NCBI RefSeq assembly: GCF_004963255.1
Contig: NZ_SUGA01000005.1
Span: forward strand, 1 to 64,000
DNA length: 64,000 nt
Direction: 5' to 3'
Source: Mesorhizobium sp.
GTDB taxonomy: Bacteria > Pseudomonadota > Alphaproteobacteria > Rhizobiales > Rhizobiaceae
Made by a program: the position numbers and the translations under genes. Below the pieces are notes generated by a model. It did no database searches, was not told the origin of the DNA, and saw nothing but the letters and a program-made list of their open reading frames with translations. This document shows positions 38,398 to 48,347 of this stretch, piece after piece. Numbering within the stretch: the first letter of the stretch is position 1; every line of letters begins with the position of its first letter.

Positions 38398-39480
38398 ATG
38401 ACCAGACATGCTTGGAAATCGCCGTTTGCCTTGAAATCGACGATCGCGGCCGTTTTCGCCGTCTCGCTGCTCGGCAGCACGGCAGCGTTTGCCGACACCG
38501 TCACCGATGCAACGGTAGCCTTCCTGATGCCCGACCAGGCATCGACCCGCTACGAGCAGCACGACTATCCGGGCTTCGTCGCCGAGATGAAGAAGCTCTG
38601 CCCGGGCTGCAAGGTGATCTACCAGAACGCCGATGCCGATGCGGCGCGCCAACAGCAGCAGTTCAATTCGGTGATCTCGCAGGGCGCCAAGGCGATCGTG
38701 CTCGATCCGGTCGATTCCACCGCCGCCGCCTCGCTGGTGAAGCTGGCGCAGAGCCAGGGCGTCAAGGTGATCGCCTATGACAGGCCCATCCCGACGGCGC
38801 CCGCCGATTTCTACGTCTCCTTCAACAATGAAGGCATCGGCAAGGCGATCGCTGATTCGCTGGTCGAGCACCTCAAGGCGCTTAAGGTCGATCCGGCCGG
38901 CGGCGGCCTGCTGCAGATCAACGGCTCGCCGACGGACGCCGCCGCGGGTCTGATCAAGAAGGGCATCCATGAGGGCCTCGACAACAGCGGCTATCCGATT
39001 CTGGCCGAGTTCGACACGCCGGAATGGGCGCCGCCGAAGGCCCAGCAGTGGGCGAGCGGCCAGATCACCCGCTTCGGCGGCAAGATTCTCGGCGTCGTCG
39101 CCGCCAACGACGGCACCGGCGGCGGTGCAATCGCGGCCTTCAAGGCGGCCGGCGTCGATCCGGTTCCGCCCGTGACCGGCAACGACGCGACGATCGCCGC
39201 CTTGCAGCTGATCATCGCCGGCGACCAATACAACACCATCTCCAAGCCGAGCGAGATCGTCGCGGCGGCCGCGGCCAACGTCGCCGTCAAGCTGCTGTCG
39301 GGCGAGACGCCGAAGGCCGAGATGACGCTCTACGACACACCCTCGCAGCTCTTCACGCCGGCGGTGGTGACACAGGAGAACCTCAAGGCCGAGATCATCG
39401 ACAAGAAGATCAACACGGCAGCCGAGCTCTGCGTCGACCGCTATGCCGAAGGCTGCAAGAAGCTCGGGATCACCAACTGA
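38398..39480 (+). CDS. Sugar/polyol ABC transporter substrate-binding protein
   Basis: This is a periplasmic binding protein of the ribose/xylose (type 1) family, 360 residues, with a signal peptide (cut near AAFA-D). Family segments are VAFLMPDQASTRYEQHDYPG, AIVLDPVDSTAAASLVKLA, VKVIAYDRPI, GVVAANDGTGGGAIAAF and GNDATIAALQLIIAGDQYNT. The overall pattern is closest to XylF-type proteins. GAAAGGGAGA lies just before the ATG; the frame is open further upstream but is not protein-like there. The 287 bases before it hold a small hairpin near 38195 and probably the operon promoter. The ligand is inferred to be ribitol from the downstream dehydrogenase. Confidence 0.9.
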   Translation: MTRHAWKSPFALKSTIAAVFAVSLLGSTAAFADTVTDATVAFLMPDQASTRYEQHDYPGFVAEMKKLCPGCKVIYQNADADAARQQQQFNSVISQGAKAIVLDPVDSTAAASLVKLAQSQGVKVIAYDRPIPTAPADFYVSFNNEGIGKAIADSLVEHLKALKVDPAGGGLLQINGSPTDAAAGLIKKGIHEGLDNSGYPILAEFDTPEWAPPKAQQWASGQITRFGGKILGVVAANDGTGGGAIAAFKAAGVDPVPPVTGNDATIAALQLIIAGDQYNTISKPSEIVAAAAANVAVKLLSGETPKAEMTLYDTPSQLFTPAVVTQENLKAEIIDKKINTAAELCVDRYAEGCKKLGITN

Positions 39481-39546
39481 TCAAATGGCATCCGGCCGCC
39501 GCTCGGCGGCCGGATGCCAGGCAACGACTGTCAAGAAAGGCGGCGC

Positions 39547-40377
39547 ATGATCGAGAGTCCTGAAGGGTCGGCCTCCGTCGGCGAGCTGGTGCTCAGCCTG
39601 CGCGGCATATCGAAGAATTTCGGCGCCGTCTCGGCGCTGACCGATATCGATTTCGACGTCCATGCCGGCGAGGTCGTAGCCTTGGTCGGCGACAACGGCG
39701 CCGGAAAGTCGACGCTGGTCAAGATTCTCGCGGGCGTACATCAGCCGAGCTCGGGAACGATAAATTTCCGCGGCCGGCCGGTCACGCTGCCCGACCCGCG
39801 CGCGGCGCTGACGCTCGGCATCGCCACGGTGTTCCAGGACCTCGCGCTTTGCGAGAACCTCAATGTCGTCGCCAACATTTTCCTCGGCAACGAGCTCAGC
39901 CCGTTGCGGCTGGACGAGGTGGCGATGGAGATGCGCGCCTGGACGCTGCTCAACGAATTATCGGCGCGCATTCCGAGCGTCCGCGAGGCGGTCGCCTCGC
40001 TGTCCGGTGGCCAGCGCCAGACGGTGGCGATTGCGCGCTCGCTGCTGCTCGAGCCGAAACTCATCCTGCTCGACGAGCCGACCGCCGCGCTCGGAGTCGC
40101 CCAGACGGCGGAAGTGCTCAACCTCATTGACCGCGTCCGCGCGCGCGGTCTCGGCGTCGTCATGATCAGCCACAACATGGAGGATGTCCGCGCCGTCGCC
40201 GACCGCATCGTGGTGCTAAGGCTCGGGCGCAACAACGGCGTCTTCGAGCCGGATGCCTCCAACCAGGACCTGGTGAGCGCCATCACCGGCGCGTCGAACA
40301 ACGCGGTGTCGCGACGCGTCGAGCGCCTGCGCATGGAACGCGACCACAGCGCACAGGCGGGGGAGCCGCGTCCATGA
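39547..40377 (+). CDS. Sugar ABC transporter ATP-binding protein
   Basis: This is a 276-residue ATPase with a single ABC domain: Walker A GDNGAGKSTLVKIL, signature LSGGQRQTVAIARSLL and Walker B LILLDEPTAALG. It is of the FrcA/half-RbsA type, since only one ABC domain is present, and so presumably acts as a homodimer. The start at 39547 (MIESPEG) has AAGGCGG before it. Its stop overlaps the permease ATG by four bases (ATGA). Confidence 0.92.
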   Translation: MIESPEGSASVGELVLSLRGISKNFGAVSALTDIDFDVHAGEVVALVGDNGAGKSTLVKILAGVHQPSSGTINFRGRPVTLPDPRAALTLGIATVFQDLALCENLNVVANIFLGNELSPLRLDEVAMEMRAWTLLNELSARIPSVREAVASLSGGQRQTVAIARSLLLEPKLILLDEPTAALGVAQTAEVLNLIDRVRARGLGVVMISHNMEDVRAVADRIVVLRLGRNNGVFEPDASNQDLVSAITGASNNAVSRRVERLRMERDHSAQAGEPRP

Positions 40378-41624
40378 CGGAGCAAGGCAATTCGACTCCC
40401 CTGGCGCTCGATCGCGCCGATGCGCGCGTGAAGCATGAGGCAGGCCTCAGTGGAGCGGTGCAAACCTTCCTCAATCGCGTGCGCAGCGGCGATCTCGGCT
40501 CGCTGCCGGTCATCGTCGGTCTCGTAGTGATCTGGACGGTCTTCACCAGCCTCAACCCGGTCTTCGTGTCGAGCAGCAATCTGGTCAACCTCCTGTTTGA
40601 CTGCTCGACGGTCGGCGTTATCGCGCTCGGCATCGTCTGCGTGCTGGTGGTCGGCGAGATCGACCTTTCCGTCGGCTCCATCAGCGGCTTCGCCTCGGCC
40701 CTGGTCGGCACGCTCTGGGTCAACCAGGGGTGGCCGGTCGCACTGGCGATCCTCGCCGCGCTCGCCTTCGGTGCCCTGATAGGCTCGCTCTATGCGCTGC
40801 TGTTCAACCGGCTCGGCATGCCGAGCTTTGTCTCGACGCTGGCCGGCCTGCTCGCGGTGCTGGGCATGCAGCTCTATATCCTCGGCTCCACTGGTTCGAT
40901 CAACCTGCCCTATGGCTCCGCTTTGGTGGATTTCGGCCAGCTGATGGTGATGCCGAAATGGGTGTCCTACACGCTCGCGGTTATCCCAGGGCTGGCGATG
41001 CTGATCACAGGGATTCGCAGCGTTGCACGCCGCCGCGCGGCCAATCTGTCGACGCCGTCCGTGGCCGGGCTCGTCCTGCGCGTCGCCACTATTACCATCG
41101 GCCTCGAGCTGATCGTCGCCTACCTCAACCAGTCGCGAGGCATCCCGTGGATGTTCGGCCTCTTCGTTGGCCTCGTCGTGGCTATGAACTATGCGCTGAC
41201 CCGGACCAAATGGGGGCGCTCGATGACCGCCGTCGGCGGCAACCGCGAGGCGGCACGGCGCGCCGGCATCAAGGTGCGCGCCATCTATCTCAGTGCCTTT
41301 GCGCTCTGCTCGCTCTTTGCCGCGTTGGGAGGTGTGCTTGCGGCCGCCAGGCTCGCTTCGGCCAGCCAGCAGGCCGGCACCGGCGACGTCAACCTGAACG
41401 CCATCGCGGCCGCGGTCATCGGCGGCACCAGCCTGTTCGGCGGCCGCGGCAGCGCCTATTCCGCGCTGCTCGGCATCATCGTCATCCAGTCCATCGCCAG
41501 CGGGCTGACGCTGCTCGATCTGTCCTCGTCGCTCCGCTACATGATCACCGGTGCCGTTCTGGCCATCGCCGTGATCGTCGACTCCCTCGCGCGCCGCTCC
41601 CGTGCCTCGCACGGCCGCGCCTGA
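40374..41624 (+). CDS. Sugar ABC transporter permease
   Basis: This is a 416-residue inner-membrane permease of the RbsC/XylH family with about ten hydrophobic spans. Characteristic segments are GVIALGIVCVLVVGEIDLSVGS, GTLWVNQGW, GLFVGLVVAMNYALTRTKWG and VGGNREAARRAGIKVR. The length and the DLSVGS motif are those of XylH-like proteins. It is coupled to the ATPase gene by overlapping start and stop codons. Confidence 0.93.
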   Translation: MTEQGNSTPLALDRADARVKHEAGLSGAVQTFLNRVRSGDLGSLPVIVGLVVIWTVFTSLNPVFVSSSNLVNLLFDCSTVGVIALGIVCVLVVGEIDLSVGSISGFASALVGTLWVNQGWPVALAILAALAFGALIGSLYALLFNRLGMPSFVSTLAGLLAVLGMQLYILGSTGSINLPYGSALVDFGQLMVMPKWVSYTLAVIPGLAMLITGIRSVARRRAANLSTPSVAGLVLRVATITIGLELIVAYLNQSRGIPWMFGLFVGLVVAMNYALTRTKWGRSMTAVGGNREAARRAGIKVRAIYLSAFALCSLFAALGGVLAAARLASASQQAGTGDVNLNAIAAAVIGGTSLFGGRGSAYSALLGIIVIQSIASGLTLLDLSSSLRYMITGAVLAIAVIVDSLARRSRASHGRA

Positions 41625-41648
41625 TCCGTTCAAACGAGAAGGGTACAC

Positions 41649-42377
41649 ATGGCTCAAGAACTTTCGGGAAAAGTCGCCGCCGTCACCGGCGCGGCATCGG
41701 GCATCGGCCTCGAATGCGCCAGGGCAATGCTTGCCGCCGGCGCCCGCGTGGTCCTGGTGGACCGCGCCGAGGACAGGCTGAAGGAAGTCGTCGCCGAGCT
41801 CGGCGACGGCGCGATCCCGCTGGTGATCGACCTCACCACCCCCGCCAGCGTGGCGACCATGCTGCCCGGCATCCTCGACAAGGCCGGCCAGCTCGACATC
41901 TTCCACGCCAATGCCGGCGCTTATGTCGGCGGCGAGATCCTCAACGGCGACCCGGATGCCTGGGACCGCATGCTGAACCTCAACATCAATTCGGTGTTCC
42001 GTTCGGTGCACGCGGTGCTGCCGCACATGGTCGAACGTAAGACCGGCGACATCATCGTTACCAGCTCCATCGCCGGCCTCGTTCCCGTCGTCTGGGAGCC
42101 GGTCTATACGGCCTCGAAGCACGCCATCCAGGCCTTCGTCCATACGCTGCGCCGTCAGGTCGCCAAGCACGGCCTGCGCGTCGGCGCTGTGGCGCCCGGC
42201 CCGGTGGTGACGGCGCTGATCAGCGATTGGCCGAAGCAGAAGCTCGAGGACGAGCTGGCGGCCGGCGGGCTGATGCAGCCCACCGAGGTCGCGGAGGCAG
42301 TCCTGTTCATGCTGACGCGGCCGAGAAACGTCACCATTCGGGATCTGGTGATCCTGCCGCAGAGCAATGATTTGTGA
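41649..42377 (+). CDS. rbtD: Ribitol 2-dehydrogenase
   Basis: This is a short-chain dehydrogenase that oxidises ribitol to D-ribulose with NAD. The 242-residue protein has the cofactor loop TGAASGIG, the [10 protein letters not shown] segment and the catalytic triad S139/S140, Y153 and K157 (YTASK). It closely resembles Klebsiella ribitol dehydrogenase as I remember it, in blocks such as [41 protein letters not shown] and [14 protein letters not shown]. This match is what identifies the whole operon. It lies between the transporter and the kinase genes. Confidence 0.9.
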   Translation: MAQELSGKVAAVTGAASGIGLECARAMLAAGARVVLVDRAEDRLKEVVAELGDGAIPLVIDLTTPASVATMLPGILDKAGQLDIFHANAGAYVGGEILNGDPDAWDRMLNLNINSVFRSVHAVLPHMVERKTGDIIVTSSIAGLVPVVWEPVYTASKHAIQAFVHTLRRQVAKHGLRVGAVAPGPVVTALISDWPKQKLEDELAAGGLMQPTEVAEAVLFMLTRPRNVTIRDLVILPQSNDL

Positions 42378-42383
42378 GGAAGG

Positions 42384-42501
42384 AAGGCAGTAAGGCAGTA
42401 AGGCAGTAAGGGAAGCAGCGTCGCCCTTGCGACCGACCGCTCACGACTGACGATCTCCCTACTGCCCTACTGCCCTACTGCCCTACTGTCCTACTGCCCC
42501 A
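42384..42501. repeat. Inverted 8-base tandem arrays, family E, copy 1
   Basis: On the left are three tandem GGCAGTAA units; on the right are about five CCCTACTG-type units, one with a T change. The two arrays are imperfect reverse complements and can fold into a long hairpin around a core of about 50 bases. It lies between the dehydrogenase and kinase genes. Confidence 0.85.
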
Positions 42502-42517
42502 CTTCTGAGGTTCTCCC

Positions 42518-44125
42518 ATGCCTTCCCACTTCCTTGGCATCGATGTCGGCACCGGAAGTGCGCGCGCCGGCGTCTTTGACGAGCGCGGCGAGCTGCTCGC
42601 TTCCGCCAAGCGCGACATCGCGCTCTTCGTCGAGCCTGGCGAGATCGCCGAACAGTCCAGCCGCGACATCTGGCAGGCGGTCTGCGCCAGCGTGCGCGAG
42701 GCGGTCGAGAAGGCTGGCGTCGATCCCAGAGACATCGGTGGCATAGGCTTCGACGCGACCTGTTCCCTGGTGGTGGTCGATGATAATGGCCAGCCTTTGC
42801 CTGTGGGCCGCTCTGGAGACAGCGACAGAAACATAATTGTCTGGATGGATCATCGCGCGCTCGACCAGACCAGGCGCATCAACGCCCTCCGCCATCCTGT
42901 CCTTGACTATGTCGGGGGCGTCATTTCCCCGGAAATGGAGACCCCGAAGCTTTTGTGGCTGAAGGAGAACCTGCCGGAGACCTTTGCCAAGGCGCGCCAT
43001 TTCTTCGACCTTGCCGATTACCTGACCTGGCGCGCCACCGGCAGTCTTGCGCGCTCGGTCTGCACGCTTGCTTGCAAATGGACCTATCTCGGCCATGAGC
43101 GGCGCTGGGACGACAGCTACTTCTATTCCGTCGGACTCGGCGATCTTGCGGATGAAGGATTTGCCCGCATCGGGACCGAAGTGGTCGATCCCGGCACGGC
43201 GATGGGCGCCGGCCTGACGGAAGCGGCCGCGACCGAACTGGGGCTGGTCGCGGGCACGATCGTCGCCGCCGGGCTGATCGACGCCCATGCCGGCGGCGTC
43301 GGCACGGTGGGCGCCGCGGGCGATGCCGGCACCGTGGCTTCGCGCATGGCCTATGTCGTCGGCACCTCGGCCTGCACCATGGCAAGCAGCGAAGCGCCGG
43401 CCTTCGTTCCAGGAGTGTGGGGACCCTATTATTCCGCCATGGTACCTGGCTTATGGCTGAGCGAGGGCGGCCAGTCGGCTGCCGGTGCGGCCATCGATCT
43501 CCTGGTGCGTTTCCACCCGGCGGAAGCCGAGGCTTCCGCGCGCGCCGCAGCCGAAGGCAAATCGTTGGTCGATTGGCTCGCCTCTGCCGCTACGGCGAGT
43601 TCGCCCGATTTATCCGCCGCCGCCAGGCTCGCGGGAAGCATCCATGTCGTGCCCGAATTCCTCGGCAATCGTTCGCCCTTGGCGGATCCCGATGCCCGCG
43701 GCCTGATCGCCGGGCTAAGCACCGACCGTTCCGTCGAAAGTCTCGTCGGCCTCTACGTGGCCGGCCTTTGCGGCCTCGGCTATGGCGTGCGTCAGATCGT
43801 GGCGGCAATGGCGTCGTCCGGTCTTGCCGTCGACACCATCGTTATCAGCGGCGGCGCCGGGCAGTCGCCGCTGGTGCGGCAACTGCTTGCCGACTCCGCC
43901 GGCCTGCCGGTCGCCGCGTCGCAATCAGCCGAGCCGGTGCTGCTGGGCGCCGCCATGCTCGGTGCGGTCGCGGCCGGACGTTACCCCGACCTTTCCAGCG
44001 CCATGCCTGCCATGTCCCGGCTCGGCGACGTTTTTACACCTGCGTTGGACGACATGCGCGCTTGGCACGACAAGCGTTACGAAGCCTTCCTGGCACTGCA
44101 GGCAGTAGGCCGCAGCATACGCTGA
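42518..44125 (+). CDS. FGGY pentulose kinase, probably D-ribulokinase
   Basis: This is an ATP-dependent sugar kinase of the FGGY family, 535 residues. It starts MPSHFLGIDVGTGSARAGVF (phosphate loop), has GFDATCSLVVVD and IVWMDHRAL in the sugar site, VVGTSACTM and WGPYYSAMVPG in the middle, and VISGGAGQSPLVRQLLADSA in the C-terminal ATP domain. The pattern is that of the pentulose (ribulose) kinase subgroup. With ribitol dehydrogenase upstream the natural reaction is D-ribulose to D-ribulose 5-phosphate, which enters the pentose phosphate pathway. A repeat separates it from rbtD, but no terminator-like T-run is seen. Confidence 0.88.
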   Translation: MPSHFLGIDVGTGSARAGVFDERGELLASAKRDIALFVEPGEIAEQSSRDIWQAVCASVREAVEKAGVDPRDIGGIGFDATCSLVVVDDNGQPLPVGRSGDSDRNIIVWMDHRALDQTRRINALRHPVLDYVGGVISPEMETPKLLWLKENLPETFAKARHFFDLADYLTWRATGSLARSVCTLACKWTYLGHERRWDDSYFYSVGLGDLADEGFARIGTEVVDPGTAMGAGLTEAAATELGLVAGTIVAAGLIDAHAGGVGTVGAAGDAGTVASRMAYVVGTSACTMASSEAPAFVPGVWGPYYSAMVPGLWLSEGGQSAAGAAIDLLVRFHPAEAEASARAAAEGKSLVDWLASAATASSPDLSAAARLAGSIHVVPEFLGNRSPLADPDARGLIAGLSTDRSVESLVGLYVAGLCGLGYGVRQIVAAMASSGLAVDTIVISGGAGQSPLVRQLLADSAGLPVAASQSAEPVLLGAAMLGAVAAGRYPDLSSAMPAMSRLGDVFTPALDDMRAWHDKRYEAFLALQAVGRSIR

Positions 44126-44133
44126 GGGATCGA

Positions 44134-44370
44134 TCAGCGTCTGAACAGTGACGGCACCTCGAATGGATCGTGCGCCGGCTCCTGCGGCAGCGTGCCTTCG
44201 GCCTTGCGCTTCTTGTGATGCGCGATCGAGCATTGCGCCGAGCACAATATGCCCCGATCGGTCCAGTACGCGGGACCTTCTTCCAGCATGCCATGATGGT
44301 AGCTGAAGCCCGGCGCCCGGTAGGGCAGCCCGCATTCGATGCAGCGATAGGCGTCGGGTCCGGCAAGCAT
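44134..44370 (-). CDS. Small zinc-ribbon-like protein
   Basis: This is a 78-residue protein with two cysteine pairs, YRCIECGLPY and LCSAQCSIAHH, plus His in HHGMLEEG and HHKKRK. These would bind one zinc ion. The tail is ordinary. No named family is recognised, but the compact form looks real. It converges with the kinase gene, eight bases between stops, and faces the acyl-CoA dehydrogenase gene on its other side. Confidence 0.7.
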   Translation of the reverse strand: MLAGPDAYRCIECGLPYRAPGFSYHHGMLEEGPAYWTDRGILCSAQCSIAHHKKRKAEGTLPQEPAHDPFEVPSLFRR

Positions 44371-44548
44371 GGGTGTTCCTGTCTCTTGTCGGCCAAATGC
44401 CGGCTGTCTGCAAATCTAATGCCGGCCGCAAAGAATGCAAAATCCGCGTGACAAAGTTTGACGTTTACGTAAAAAGAAGGTGCGAAATCGACGCATGGTT
44501 TCGCTTCAGCCATGTACTACGATTGGCTGGGATGGTGGAGGATGAGAC

Positions 44549-46318
44549 ATGTATCGCGCGCCGGTCGAGGACATCGCCTTTACGCTCAAGCACGTGGCGG
44601 GGCTGAAGCCGGCGCTCGATGCCGGCACCTTCGGTGACCTCGGCGAGGATATTGTCGACGCGATCCTTGCCGAAGCCGGCCGCTTCGCCAGCGAGGAGGT
44701 GGCTCCGCTCTACAAGGTCGGCGACGAGCATGGCGCTGTGCTGAAGGATGCGGCCGTCACCACGCCGCCCGGCTGGAAGGAGCTTTACCGGCGCTGGATC
44801 GAGGGCGGCTGGAACACGCTGTCGGGGCCGGAGGAATTCGGCGGCCAGGGCCTGCCGACGATGCTCGGCGTCGCCGCGCTCGAAATGTGGAACTCCGCCG
44901 CCATGGCCTTCGGCATCGGCCCGACGTTGACCATGGGCGCGGTCGAGGCGCTCGACAAACACGCCTCGGAGGAACTCAAGGCCAAATATCTCGCAAAGCT
45001 CGTCTCCGGCGAGTGGATGGGCACGATGAACCTCACCGAGCCGCAGGCGGGCTCGGACCTCGCTGCCTTGCGCAGCCGCGCCGAGCCGGTCGGCGACGGC
45101 ACCTATCGCATCTTCGGCCAGAAGATCTTCATCACTTATGGCGAGCACGATTTCACCGACAACATCGTGCATCTGGTGCTGGCGCGGTTGCCCGACGCCC
45201 CGGCCGGCACGCGCGGCATCTCGTTGTTCCTGGTGCCCAAGTTCTTCGTCAATGACGACGGCTCGCTCGGCGGCCGCAACGATGTCTTTTGTTCCGGCCT
45301 CGAGCACAAGCTCGGCATCCATGCTTCGCCGACCTGCACCATGATCTATGGCGACGGCTTCCAGGGCGCCAAGCCCGGCGCCATCGGCTGGCTGATCGGC
45401 GAGGAGAACAAGGGGCTCGCCTGCATGTTCACGATGATGAACAACGCCCGTCTTGCCGTCGGCATGCAGGGCGTGGCCGTGGCCGAAACCGCGACGCAGA
45501 AGGCGATCGCCTATGCCAATGAGCGCCGTCAGGGCAAGGCTTCCGCCTATTCGGGTTCCGGCATGGCGCCGATCGTCCATCACCCGGATGTGCAGCGCAA
45601 TCTCCTCACCATGCGGGCGCTGACCCAGATCGCCCGCTCGATCAGCTATTCCTGCGCGCATGCCATCGACCGCGCGCGCGTCGGCGAGGGCGAGGCAGGA
45701 GCGAAATGGCATGACCGCGCCAGCCTGCTGACGCCGCTCGCCAAAGCCTTTTCCACCGATGTCGGCGTCGAGGTCGCCTCGCTCGGTGTCCAGGTGCATG
45801 GCGGCATGGGCTTCATCGAGGAGACGGGTGCCGCGGCGCTTTATCGCGACGCCCGCATCGCGCCGATCTATGAAGGCACCAACGGCATCCAGGCGATCGA
45901 CCTTGTGGTGCGCAAACTGCCGCTCGGCGGCGGCGAGCATGTCCACTCTTACATCGGCGAGTTGAAAGCGGTCGCCGAGGCCGTGCGCACCTCGAACATC
46001 GAAGGTTTCGGCCGCACCGCCGACAATCTCGACCGCGCGCTTGCCGATCTCGACGCGGCGACGCGCTTCCTGCAAAAACTGCTTGCCGACGGCAAGGCCG
46101 ATGCCGCGATGGCTGGCGCCACGCCCTATCTGCGCCTCATCTCGCTCGCCGCCGGCGGCGCCTATCTGGCGCAAGGCGGCCTCGCCGACCGCGACCGCAT
46201 CCCGCTTTGCCGCTTCTTTGCCGAGAATCTGCTCGGCGAGACGCGCGCCCTAAAGGAGCGGGTCATCGACGGCGCCGAAAGCCTCGCCGTCGCCGGCAAG
46301 GCGTTGATCTCCGCTTGA
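44549..46318 (+). CDS. Acyl-CoA dehydrogenase, long type with C-terminal extension
   Basis: This flavoprotein forms the first double bond in fatty-acid (or other acyl-CoA) oxidation. The 589-residue protein has [19 protein letters not shown] for flavin binding, [20 protein letters not shown], and [18 protein letters not shown] with the catalytic Glu. The extra C-terminal part (after about residue 465) is the AcdA-like extension of the class found beside enoyl-CoA hydratases. GGAGG eight bases before the ATG. The hydratase follows after 25 bases, so they form a beta-oxidation pair. Chain-length preference is unknown. Confidence 0.92.
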   Translation: MYRAPVEDIAFTLKHVAGLKPALDAGTFGDLGEDIVDAILAEAGRFASEEVAPLYKVGDEHGAVLKDAAVTTPPGWKELYRRWIEGGWNTLSGPEEFGGQGLPTMLGVAALEMWNSAAMAFGIGPTLTMGAVEALDKHASEELKAKYLAKLVSGEWMGTMNLTEPQAGSDLAALRSRAEPVGDGTYRIFGQKIFITYGEHDFTDNIVHLVLARLPDAPAGTRGISLFLVPKFFVNDDGSLGGRNDVFCSGLEHKLGIHASPTCTMIYGDGFQGAKPGAIGWLIGEENKGLACMFTMMNNARLAVGMQGVAVAETATQKAIAYANERRQGKASAYSGSGMAPIVHHPDVQRNLLTMRALTQIARSISYSCAHAIDRARVGEGEAGAKWHDRASLLTPLAKAFSTDVGVEVASLGVQVHGGMGFIEETGAAALYRDARIAPIYEGTNGIQAIDLVVRKLPLGGGEHVHSYIGELKAVAEAVRTSNIEGFGRTADNLDRALADLDAATRFLQKLLADGKADAAMAGATPYLRLISLAAGGAYLAQGGLADRDRIPLCRFFAENLLGETRALKERVIDGAESLAVAGKALISA

Positions 46319-46343
46319 TCCCTGATCGTCAAAGGAACCGATT

Positions 46344-47096
46344 GTGACAGACCATATCCTCATCGAGCGCCGGGGCGCCGTGCAGATCATCCGGATGAAC
46401 AGGCCGGACAAGAAGAACGCGCTGACGCGCGCCATGTACGCCAAAATGTCGGCCGCCCTTGCCGAGGGTGATGCCGATCCGGCCGTCCGCGTGCATGTCT
46501 TCCTCGGCGTTCCGGGCGCCTTTTCCGCCGGCAACGACCTCGCCGATTTCCTGGTCATCGCCACCGGCGGCGAGGGCGGCAATGAGGTGTGGGATTTCCT
46601 GATGGCGCTGGCCAACGCCGAAAAGCCGATGGTGTCGGGCGTCGACGGCATGGCCGTCGGCATCGGCACCACGCTCAATCTGCATTGCGACCTGACCTTC
46701 GCCACGCCGCGCACGCTGTTCCGCACACCTTTCGTCGATCTCGGCCTGGTGCCGGAGGCCGGCTCCAGCCTGATCGCGCCGCAACTGCTGGGGCGGCAGG
46801 GCGCCTTCGCGCTGCTCGGCCTCGGCGAGGGCTTTTCGGCCGAGCGCGCCAAGGCCGCCGGCCTGATCCACGACGTCGTCGCCGAAGAGGCGTTGGAAGG
46901 CACGGTGCTGGCCGCCGCCGAGGGCATCGCCGCCAAGCCGCCGCAGGCGCTGAAGATCGCGCGCGACCTGATGCGCGAGCCGCGCGAAGCGCTCGTCGCG
47001 CGCATCAAGGTCGAAGCCGAGCATTTTCGCGAGCGCCTGACCTCTGACGAAGCGCGCGCCGCGCTCACCGCTTTCATGACTCGCAAGAAGAGCTGA
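46344..47096 (+). CDS. Enoyl-CoA hydratase/isomerase family protein
   Basis: This is a 250-residue crotonase-fold protein that would hydrate the enoyl-CoA made by the preceding dehydrogenase. The first oxyanion-hole strand reads FSAGNDLADF, the second SGVDGMAVGIGTTL, and the segment DLGLVPEAGSSLIAP holds the likely catalytic Glu. Only one catalytic acid is obvious, so an isomerase role is also possible. The start is GTG at 46344 with AAAGGA before it. It converges with pdxH. Confidence 0.9.
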   Translation: MTDHILIERRGAVQIIRMNRPDKKNALTRAMYAKMSAALAEGDADPAVRVHVFLGVPGAFSAGNDLADFLVIATGGEGGNEVWDFLMALANAEKPMVSGVDGMAVGIGTTLNLHCDLTFATPRTLFRTPFVDLGLVPEAGSSLIAPQLLGRQGAFALLGLGEGFSAERAKAAGLIHDVVAEEALEGTVLAAAEGIAAKPPQALKIARDLMREPREALVARIKVEAEHFRERLTSDEARAALTAFMTRKKS

Positions 47097-47111
47097 ACGC
47101 GTCGCCCGCCC

Positions 47112-47729
47112 TCAGGGGTAAAGCCTGGTCTTGTCCCAGCCGCCGGCGGCGTTGCGTGAAAACACGACACGGTCATGCAGCCGGAACGGTCTGTCGTGCC
47201 AGAACTCGATCGTCTGCGGCACAATGCGGAAGCCCGACCAGTGTTTTGGCCGCGGGATCTCGCCGATGGCGTAGCGCGCCGTGTATTCGGCCACTGCCTT
47301 CTCCAGCGCGAAGCGGCTCTCCAGCGGCCGCGACTGTTTCGAGGCCCAGGCGCCGATGCGGCTGCCGCGCGGGCGCGTGGCATAATAGGCGTCGGCCTCG
47401 GCGTCGTTGACGATCTCCACCGGCCCGCGCACCCGCACCTGGCGGCGCAGCGATTTCCAGTGGAAGCACATCGCCGCCTTCATGCTGCCAAGAATTTCGC
47501 GGCCCTTGGCGCTCTCGAAATTCGTGTAGAAGACAAACCCCTTTTCATCGAACCCCTTGAGCAGCACCATCCGCACATCCGGCATGCCGTCGGCGTCGAC
47601 GGTTGCCAGCGCCACGCCATTGGGATCGTTGGGCTCGCTCTTCGTGGCGTCCTCCAGCCATGCGGCAAAGAGCCGGAACGGCTCCGCCGCTTCGGTGAAG
47701 TCACTGCTTGTTAACTCGGTTTCGTTCAT
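47112..47729 (-). CDS. pdxH: Pyridoxamine 5'-phosphate oxidase
   Basis: PdxH oxidises pyridoxine or pyridoxamine phosphate to pyridoxal phosphate using FMN. The 205-residue protein has the FMN-binding [21 protein letters not shown] and [19 protein letters not shown], the [12 protein letters not shown] segment, and the C-terminal RLYP typical of the family. I chose ATG 47729 (MNETELTS); another ATG seven codons upstream is possible. It is divergent from a lipoprotein gene, with 40 bases between starts. Confidence 0.95.
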   Translation of the reverse strand: MNETELTSSDFTEAAEPFRLFAAWLEDATKSEPNDPNGVALATVDADGMPDVRMVLLKGFDEKGFVFYTNFESAKGREILGSMKAAMCFHWKSLRRQVRVRGPVEIVNDAEADAYYATRPRGSRIGAWASKQSRPLESRFALEKAVAEYTARYAIGEIPRPKHWSGFRIVPQTIEFWHDRPFRLHDRVVFSRNAAGGWDKTRLYP

Positions 47730-47769
47730 AGTTTTCCAAATTTTTAACATTGCGGGAGGAGTTCGCCGA

Positions 47770-48234
47770 TTGTCGCGTATCGCGCAAGCTTTTGACAGCG
47801 GGCAATGGAGCGTTATCGCTTCGGCCAGTGCCAAGGCTGCGCTGCTGACCTTGGCGCTTCCCCTTGCCGCCTGCGGCGCCGGCGGCTTCAGCCTGCAAAA
47901 GGCCGAGGTCGACCGCTCGATCATCACCGCCAGCGCGCCGTCCTCGCCTGCCGCCCCGGCTGCCTCCGACCAGGATTCCGACCAGACCACCATCGGCAAC
48001 GCCGTCTCTTCAGCCGACATCAAGGAGCTTGGCGGCCAGACGGTGCCTTGGGCCAATGCCGGCACCGGCTCGCGCGGCGCGATCACCGAGCTGGTCGAGC
48101 TGAAGGATGGCGGCCTGACCTGCCGCCGCTTCAGCGCCACGCGCGAGAGCTTCGATGGCGTCGCCCTCTACAAGGGCGAGCTGTGCCTCGCCGAAGCCGG
48201 CGGCTGGCGCATGCAGGAATTCAAACCGCTCTGA
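47770..48234 (+). CDS. Lipoprotein of the RT0821/Lpp0805 surface-antigen type
   Basis: This is a 154-residue lipoprotein: a hydrophobic signal ([12 protein letters not shown]) with the lipobox LAAC placing the lipid on C35, then a Ser/Ala/Pro linker, then a compact C-terminal domain ([20 protein letters not shown], then [13 protein letters not shown] and [13 protein letters not shown]) resembling the outer-membrane surface-antigen family RT0821/Lpp0805. The start is not an ATG: TTG at 47770 with GGGAGGA nine bases before it. Its likely place is the outer membrane. Confidence 0.75.
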   Translation: MSRIAQAFDSGQWSVIASASAKAALLTLALPLAACGAGGFSLQKAEVDRSIITASAPSSPAAPAASDQDSDQTTIGNAVSSADIKELGGQTVPWANAGTGSRGAITELVELKDGGLTCRRFSATRESFDGVALYKGELCLAEAGGWRMQEFKPL

Positions 48235-48347
48235 TTTTGGGCCCCTGATTTTCGGGCGCTAATTCCCCTTGCGCCACTGGAATTTCTTCCTATGCGAGCG
48301 CATATAGGGGGCGACCACAATTCCATTCTCTCTAGCAGGCAGGAAGT

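Noticed and set aside
39741..42170. An 809-codon open frame on the minus strand across the ribitol operon
   Set aside because: It mirrors well-recognised genes on the plus strand (ATPase, permease, SDR); its translation is rich in Arg, Asp and His as expected from the antisense of GC-rich genes, and shows no domain.
42384..42501. CRISPR-like array
   Set aside because: The units are 8 bases long, contiguous and without spacers, and they face inverted units; no cas genes are present.
44465..46174. A 569-codon open frame opposite the acyl-CoA dehydrogenase
   Set aside because: It is the antisense of a gene with clear flavin and catalytic motifs; no protein family is seen in it.
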